Shown here: one piece after another, positions 5,086 through 9,370 of the stretch
How the letters are laid out: each line of letters begins with the position of its first letter
How positions within the stretch are numbered: position 1 is the first letter of the stretch
Assembly: GCA_016840645.1 (NCBI GenBank)
Contig: JAEORY010000123.1
Span: forward strand, 1-9,370
DNA: 9,370 nucleotides
Source: Candidatus Borrarchaeota archaeon
GTDB lineage: Archaea; Asgardarchaeota; Sifarchaeia; Borrarchaeales; Borrarchaeaceae
Direction of reading: 5' to 3'
Made by a program: the position numbers and the translations under genes
Notes under the pieces: generated by a model
Told to the model about the DNA's origin: nothing
Seen by the model: only the letters and a program-made list of their open reading frames with translations
Database searches by the model: none

Positions 5086-5094
5086 CTATAAAAG
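5086..5094 (-). promoter_or_regulatory. Probable TATA box of the 4464-5027 / sfsA / UroD-like operon
   Basis: On the minus strand the sequence reads AAAACTTTTATAGG, with CTTTTATAG at 5086-5094. A start about 25 nt on, near 5064, leaves a leader of about 37 nt before the ATG at 5027. The rest of the 319-bp spacer 5028-5346 holds no convincing gene: a 61-codon plus-strand ORF (5064-5249) overlaps this promoter and has no recognisable features. Confidence 0.4.
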
Positions 5095-5346
5095 TTTTCG
5101 TACTCAGTGTTTTAAAGCGTTTAAACGGCGTAATTTTGCTTTCAATCCTTCCAATTTGTCAATCCATGAACGATCTTTACCTTATTTTGTTTTGTGCCCG
5201 TAATTCTTACTGTTTGAAAATTTCTGATGATGTTCACCAAAATGCTTAATTAGAACAAATACGTGTAAAAACAAGTGCAAAAGTCAAGGGTGTCCTTCCA
5301 GCTGAACAGCAAAAGATAGGCGGCAAATACGGGTGTTTATGCAGAG

Positions 5347-6873
5347 ATGGAAGCAGAAAACTACATAAGAAGAGGTAAAGTTTACCATAGCAGAGGACAA
5401 TATAAAAAAGCTATTGAAGACTATGAAAGGGCAGTGAAAGCCGATCCCAGGAATATTAGTTTTCAGGCATGGTTCGGTATGGGAAAAGCGTATCTTGCTT
5501 TAGAAAATTATGAGAAGGCTATCGAATCTTATCAAGAAGTTGTCAAATTCAAATCCAAACATACTGCTGCTTGGATCAATATGGGAGTCGCATATTACAA
5601 ATTAGGCAAATACAAGAACGCCATTGAATGCTACCAAAAGGCAGCAAGAAGTGATTCTAGACATATAGGCGCACTGTATAACATGGGATTAGCATATGAG
5701 AAATTGGGTGAATATAAAAAGGCAATAGAAACCTACCAAAAAGTGCTAAAAATCGATGCAGCAGATGTGAAAACATGGTATAGTATGGGATTGGCTTACA
5801 ATGAGTTAGGGGAACATGATAATGCTATTGAATCCTATCAAAAGGCTGTGGAAATAAACCCTACTTACACTGATGCTTGGGTTCACATGGGTATAGCTTA
5901 TGAGGATTTAGGCGAGCGCTTTAAAGCTATTGTGTGTTATCAAAGAGCAATAACTATCAATCCAGATAATCAAGAGGCTTTAGACTATATGGGAATAGCT
6001 TATGAGAACTTAAAAAAATTTAGAAAGGCTATAGAATGCTATCAGAGGTTAGGAAAGCATGAAAAAGTCATTGAATGCACAAAAAAGGTAGTAGAATTAA
6101 ACCCTGAAGATATAGAAGCATGGTACAATTTAGGTGTGCATTATGAAATGATAGGAGAATATAGAGAAGCTATAGCAGCCTATCATAAAGTAGTAGATGT
6201 TAATGAAGACGATAAGGATACATGGTACCACCTGGGATGGATTTATGGAGAATTACGTGAATACAGCAACGCAATTCACGCGTATCAAAAAGTAGTGAAC
6301 GTTAACCCTGCTGATGCTGAGGTATGGTTCAATCTGGGTGGAATTTACAGAGAGTTAGGCGAATTCGATAAGGCTATCGAATGTTATCAAAGAGTTTTAA
6401 ACATAAAACTTGAAGATGAAAATGTGTATCTTAACATGGGATTGGTTTATGGAATTTTAGGAGAGTATAATAACGCTATTGAAGCATATCAGAAAGCTGC
6501 AGACATCAATCCGCATGAAAAAACGTATTTCAACATGGGCGTAATTTACGGAATATTACGTGACTACAATAATGCAATAAAATGCTATCGAAAAGCTATT
6601 GAACTAAATCCAGAATACGTAAAAGCATGGCACAATATGGGAAATGCCGTCAAGAAGTTGGGTGCTCATAATAGAGCGATTGATTTCTTCAACAAAGCCG
6701 TGGAACTCAACCCTGAGTTTCTAGATGCGTGGTTCAATATGGGTGTTACCTATGGAGAATTAGGAGAATATTCTAAAGAGACGGATTGTTATGAAACTGC
6801 TCTGAAGATTGATCCAAATCACAGTTCTGCTAAAAAGAATTTGGAAGAAGTACTCAGAAAATTCTCAACATAA
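5347..6873 (+). CDS. TPR-repeat protein, about 14 repeats
   Basis: 508 residues made almost wholly of 34-residue tetratricopeptide repeats. About 14 full units run from residue 3 to about 500 with the consensus W-x-x-M/L-G-x-x-Y, then L/Y-x-x-A-I-x-x-Y-Q-K-A and N-P. The regular phase breaks near residues 222-253, where a second copy of helix B (HEKVIECTKKVVELNPED) follows FRKAIECYQRLGK without a helix A. No catalytic domain, signal peptide or membrane segment is seen, so it is a cytosolic scaffold with unknown partners. ATG at 5347 is used because the frame is closed by TAG at 5317 and no other ATG lies between. Shine-Dalgarno and TATA box are not clear. It is transcribed alone, divergently from the 5027 gene and convergently with paaK (42 bp between stops). 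TPR function cannot be guessed from sequence. Confidence 0.9.
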   Translation: MEAENYIRRGKVYHSRGQYKKAIEDYERAVKADPRNISFQAWFGMGKAYLALENYEKAIESYQEVVKFKSKHTAAWINMGVAYYKLGKYKNAIECYQKAARSDSRHIGALYNMGLAYEKLGEYKKAIETYQKVLKIDAADVKTWYSMGLAYNELGEHDNAIESYQKAVEINPTYTDAWVHMGIAYEDLGERFKAIVCYQRAITINPDNQEALDYMGIAYENLKKFRKAIECYQRLGKHEKVIECTKKVVELNPEDIEAWYNLGVHYEMIGEYREAIAAYHKVVDVNEDDKDTWYHLGWIYGELREYSNAIHAYQKVVNVNPADAEVWFNLGGIYRELGEFDKAIECYQRVLNIKLEDENVYLNMGLVYGILGEYNNAIEAYQKAADINPHEKTYFNMGVIYGILRDYNNAIKCYRKAIELNPEYVKAWHNMGNAVKKLGAHNRAIDFFNKAVELNPEFLDAWFNMGVTYGELGEYSKETDCYETALKIDPNHSSAKKNLEEVLRKFST

Positions 6874-6915
6874 GGAAAAAAGAAAGATTGCGTGTATAAT
6901 CTAAAGCATAATTAA

Positions 6916-8202
6916 CTATTTTTCTTTTCTTTCATCAAGGACACGTTTTGCTTTGCCTTCTTGCCGAGGTATTCCGTCTTCTTCGACAAGTTCGACGTTA
7001 ACTCGAATCCGGATTGTTTCATATAACTCTTTAGTTAATTTTTTCTGAAGAGCTGTTCTTGCTTCAGGATCATTAAAATTATTTGCTTCAGCATAAACCG
7101 TGATTTCGTCCATCACGCCCTTTGTCCATAGTCTAATATAGTAATTATAACCAATTTCTGGAAATTGCATAACCGTTTCTTCGATTTGGCGTGGAAAGAT
7201 ATTTACTCCTCTGATGATAAAACCGTCATCAATTCTTCCATGAATGCGTGCAATTTTTTGGTGTGTTCTACCACATCCGCATATATCCCCGTCTAATATT
7301 GAGGTGAGATCACGCGTTCTAAAGCGAATAGCTGGAAATGCTTCTTTTGTGAGTGCTGTTAGAACCAGTTCGCCGTCTTCGTTTTCACCAAGTTGCTCAT
7401 CTGTTTCTGGATCAATGATTTCAAATAGAAAATGATCTTCCCAGACGTGCATTCCAGTCTTTTCTGAACATTCACAAGATACGCCAGGACCAACAAGTTC
7501 TGTTAAACCATAGTTATCATATGCATCAATCTGGAGACCATCCTCAATTTTCTTTCGAGTGCCTTCAGACCAATTCTCTGCACCTAGCATTCCTACTCTA
7601 AGGGATAGTTCCCCAGCAATGCCTTCCTTCTTTGCCGTTTCCGCCATTTTCAAGCCAAAGCTTGGGATCGCATGAAAAGATGTCACTTTGAAATCTCTCA
7701 TGAACTCAAGTTGTTTGAGCGTCATTCCACCACCAAAAGGAATAACCATGGCACCAACTCGCTGAGCACCTTGAAGATATCCCATCCCGCCAGTAAACAG
7801 CCCGTGGCTGACCGTATTTTGAAAAATGTCAGTAGCAGTCACGCCAATGCAAGTAAGATTTCGTGCGATTAGTTCAGTCCACGTATTCACATCGTGCCCC
7901 GTATAAAATGCCGTAGAAGGAGTGCCCGTTGTTCCAGACGTTGCATGAATGCGAACAACTTTTTCTATCGGAACCCCTAATAGTCCAAATGGAAATGTTT
8001 TTCGAAAGTCTTCTTTTGTCATAAATGGAAGGTCGCGAATGTCATCCAGTGTACGAATATCATCAGGAGTAATTCCGTGTTCCTTCATTTTCATGCGGTA
8101 ATAAGGCACTTCATAGCCTCTTAAAACGATTTCTTTTAGCCTTTTAAATTGTAGTTCCTTTAATTCTCGTTTTGGTAGATTTTCTTCTTTGTGTCGAATC
8201 AA
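6916..8202 (-). CDS. paaK: Phenylacetate-CoA ligase family (PaaK-like)
   Basis: 428 residues, the family's normal length. An adenylate-forming enzyme that activates phenylacetate or a related aryl acid with ATP and CoA, releasing AMP. Motifs in order: ATSGTTGTP (87-95, phosphate-binding loop), DNYGLTE (229-235), RTRD (295-298), GFIIRGVNIFPRQIE (327-341, hinge and C-terminal domain start) and GKAKRV (416-421, containing the catalytic-type lysine). C243, C245 and CGCGRT (308-312) fit the zinc-binding site seen in archaeal-type members. The acid specificity is not readable from sequence; coenzyme F390 synthetase relatives share the fold. The start is TTG at 8202, because a GGAGG lies 10 nt upstream and no nearby in-frame ATG precedes the conserved sequence. 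The upstream neighbour, the acyl-CoA synthetase alpha subunit, ends 131 bp before it on the same strand. Confidence 0.9.
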   Translation of the reverse strand: MIRHKEENLPKRELKELQFKRLKEIVLRGYEVPYYRMKMKEHGITPDDIRTLDDIRDLPFMTKEDFRKTFPFGLLGVPIEKVVRIHATSGTTGTPSTAFYTGHDVNTWTELIARNLTCIGVTATDIFQNTVSHGLFTGGMGYLQGAQRVGAMVIPFGGGMTLKQLEFMRDFKVTSFHAIPSFGLKMAETAKKEGIAGELSLRVGMLGAENWSEGTRKKIEDGLQIDAYDNYGLTELVGPGVSCECSEKTGMHVWEDHFLFEIIDPETDEQLGENEDGELVLTALTKEAFPAIRFRTRDLTSILDGDICGCGRTHQKIARIHGRIDDGFIIRGVNIFPRQIEETVMQFPEIGYNYYIRLWTKGVMDEITVYAEANNFNDPEARTALQKKLTKELYETIRIRVNVELVEEDGIPRQEGKAKRVLDERKEK

Positions 8203-8212
8203 AGTATGTTGT

Positions 8213-8217
8213 CCTCC
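8213..8217 (-). promoter_or_regulatory. Shine-Dalgarno that selects the TTG start of paaK
   Basis: GGAGG on the minus strand ends 10 nt before the TTG codon at 8202. It is the strongest ribosome-binding sequence in the window and the main reason to accept a TTG start. Confidence 0.65.
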
Positions 8218-8333
8218 GTTAATTATGGTGTTTACTGCATTTGGTGCATATTAATTTCTAATATCATTATTGACCAATGCATCTTGAACGTTTCAGTTAA
8301 TGAACTTTTATGGAAAATAACAAATTTAAAAAA

Positions 8334-9370
8334 TCAGTCAACATGGTGTAGCCATTTTCCATATTGTACGAGTCCCCACATTGCAAAAGCTGCACGTTCA
8401 GGAATTGAATAAACGGGTATATCGAACTTCTCAAGCTTGCGCGAGAAAACAGCTGCAAGTTCTCCCCCAACACACGCTACAACAATAGGTTTTTTGAATC
8501 TTTGTGCGTTCTGTACAACTTCCACTGCTTCAATTTCTAGAGAAGGAGTTTGAAATAGGAGAATTACTAAAGCTGCATCAACTTCATTAGACTTAAGTCC
8601 CAGCTCCAAGGCAATACGATATCTCTCTGCATCTGTATCACCTGTTAAGTCTATCGGGTTACGGACAACGCAATATGGAGGGTAATGTTGCTTTAATTCA
8701 TTCTGTAGACCTTCTGAAATAACAGGAACACTTAATCCGAGTTGTTCTAGTTTATCTACAGACATAACACCAGCACCTCCTCCATTTGTTACAACCAAGA
8801 TTCTTTCGCCACCATCCTTGGTGGGTGGCTGAAAAGCTAAAGCATTTGCTAAGTCAAGCATTTGTTCCGAATTTTCAACACGGATTATTCCCAACTGCTT
8901 GAATACTGCATCGATCACTTCATCTGAACCAGCGAGAGCACCAGTATGTGAAACAGCAGCAGAAGCACCCCCCTTGGTCCTTCCAGCTTTCATGAGGATA
9001 ATTGGTTTTTGTTTGGTTATCCTCTTTGTTACTCGAATGAATTTACTGCCATTCTTAATACTTTCTAAATACGCGGTAATGACCTTAGTAAACGGATCAT
9101 CTCCTAGATATTCAAGAAGGTCACTTTCGTCTACATCAGCTTTATTACCAATACTTATTGCCTTACTAAGCCCTAAACCTTCCGCAGCAGTCCAATCCAA
9201 AAGGGAACTCATAAACGCACCACTTTGACTTACTATAGCGATCGGACCTGAATTTGGTCTTGCCATTCTAACAATTGGCAAAAAAATCGTGTCAACATAA
9301 GTATTAGCATCAAACACTCCTATGCAATTTGGACCAAGTAGCCTCATATGAAACTTTTTGGCGATTTGTA
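8334..9370 (-). CDS. ADP-forming acyl-CoA synthetase, alpha subunit (5' end outside window)
   Basis: The gene continues through the right edge: the frame is open upstream of the Met at 9347 (QIAKKFHM before RLLGPNC), so about the first 120 residues are missing. Visible parts are LLGPNCIG, SQSGAF (residues 40-45 counted from the Met at 9347), ISIGNKADVDESDLLEYL, SHTGALAGSDEV with the catalytic His134 that carries the phosphate, and NGGGAGVMS. The protein makes acid plus ATP from acyl-CoA, ADP and phosphate, or runs in reverse, in archaeal acetate or aryl-acid metabolism. It ends about 200 residues after the histidine with no ATP-grasp beta domain, so the beta subunit must be a separate gene elsewhere. 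Substrate (acetyl, branched-chain or aryl) is not determined. It precedes paaK on the same strand. Confidence 0.9.
   Translation of the reverse strand, partial: QIAKKFHMRLLGPNCIGVFDANTYVDTIFLPIVRMARPNSGPIAIVSQSGAFMSSLLDWTAAEGLGLSKAISIGNKADVDESDLLEYLGDDPFTKVITAYLESIKNGSKFIRVTKRITKQKPIILMKAGRTKGGASAAVSHTGALAGSDEVIDAVFKQLGIIRVENSEQMLDLANALAFQPPTKDGGERILVVTNGGGAGVMSVDKLEQLGLSVPVISEGLQNELKQHYPPYCVVRNPIDLTGDTDAERYRIALELGLKSNEVDAALVILLFQTPSLEIEAVEVVQNAQRFKKPIVVACVGGELAAVFSRKLEKFDIPVYSIPERAAFAMWGLVQYGKWLHHVD

Noticed and set aside
5064..5249. 61-codon plus-strand ORF as a gene
   Set aside because: It overlaps the probable promoter of the minus-strand operon and has no supporting signal or family feature.
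5222..5306. Box C/D sRNA (TGATGA near 5224 and CTGA near 5302)
   Set aside because: Spacing is too long and no internal D' and C' boxes are present; the motifs are short and expected by chance.
5347..6873. DNA-level tandem repeat or CRISPR-like periodicity
   Set aside because: The roughly 102-bp periodicity comes from 34-residue TPR units with diverged codons, not from identical repeats and spacers.

Overview
The window looks archaeal, possibly from an Asgard-type lineage; the domain is more secure than the lineage. Evidence for archaea is a textbook BRE/TATA promoter (positions 1071-1085), an archaeal-type SfsA, a phenylacetate-CoA ligase next to an ADP-forming acyl-CoA synthetase alpha subunit, and AT-rich spacers with T-run terminators. 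The Asgard hint rests mainly on the 187-residue protein at 4464-5027, whose N-terminus reads like a longin/roadblock-type domain, and on a long TPR protein. Both are suggestive only.

Layout. (1) 1-1730: a VIT1/CCC1-type membrane protein, then a 488-bp spacer holding a terminator, a 124-bp inverted-repeat structure and a short stretch that resembles archaeal 16S rRNA, then a six-helix channel-like membrane protein with its own promoter and terminator. (2) 1730-2248: a spacer with no confident gene. It contains a promoter leading into only 11 codons of an ORF, cut off by the right end of an IS200/IS605-type element on the minus strand. (3) 2249-5027, minus strand: an apparent operon reading longin-like Cys4 protein, sfsA, uroporphyrinogen-decarboxylase-like protein. 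Two copies (204 of 205 bases identical, compared by eye) of a 205-bp mini-element have entered it. One splits the decarboxylase-like gene inside a codon; the other sits in the spacer upstream of sfsA. (4) 5347-6873: a 508-residue TPR protein on the plus strand. (5) 6916-9370, minus strand: the acyl-CoA synthetase alpha subunit (its 5' part is outside the window), then paaK, which starts at TTG behind a good Shine-Dalgarno sequence.

The main discovery candidate is the 205-bp element. It has both imperfect hairpin ends of an IS200/IS605 element, lies directly 3' of TTTAC in both copies, and codes for no transposase or TnpB. Between the ends it has a TATA-like box about 25 nt before a series of small hairpins that run up to the right end. 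It therefore looks like a non-autonomous element that carries little more than its ends and an omega-RNA-like transcription unit. Any RNA reading past the right end would take its guide from the interrupted host operon, and would also be antisense to it. Removing the element at its predicted cut points restores the decarboxylase-like gene exactly, as a 334-residue frame.

Metabolically, paaK and the acyl-CoA synthetase alpha subunit suggest aryl or short-chain organic acid activation. The channel-like protein could move a small solute such as acetate or an amide, but this link is inference.
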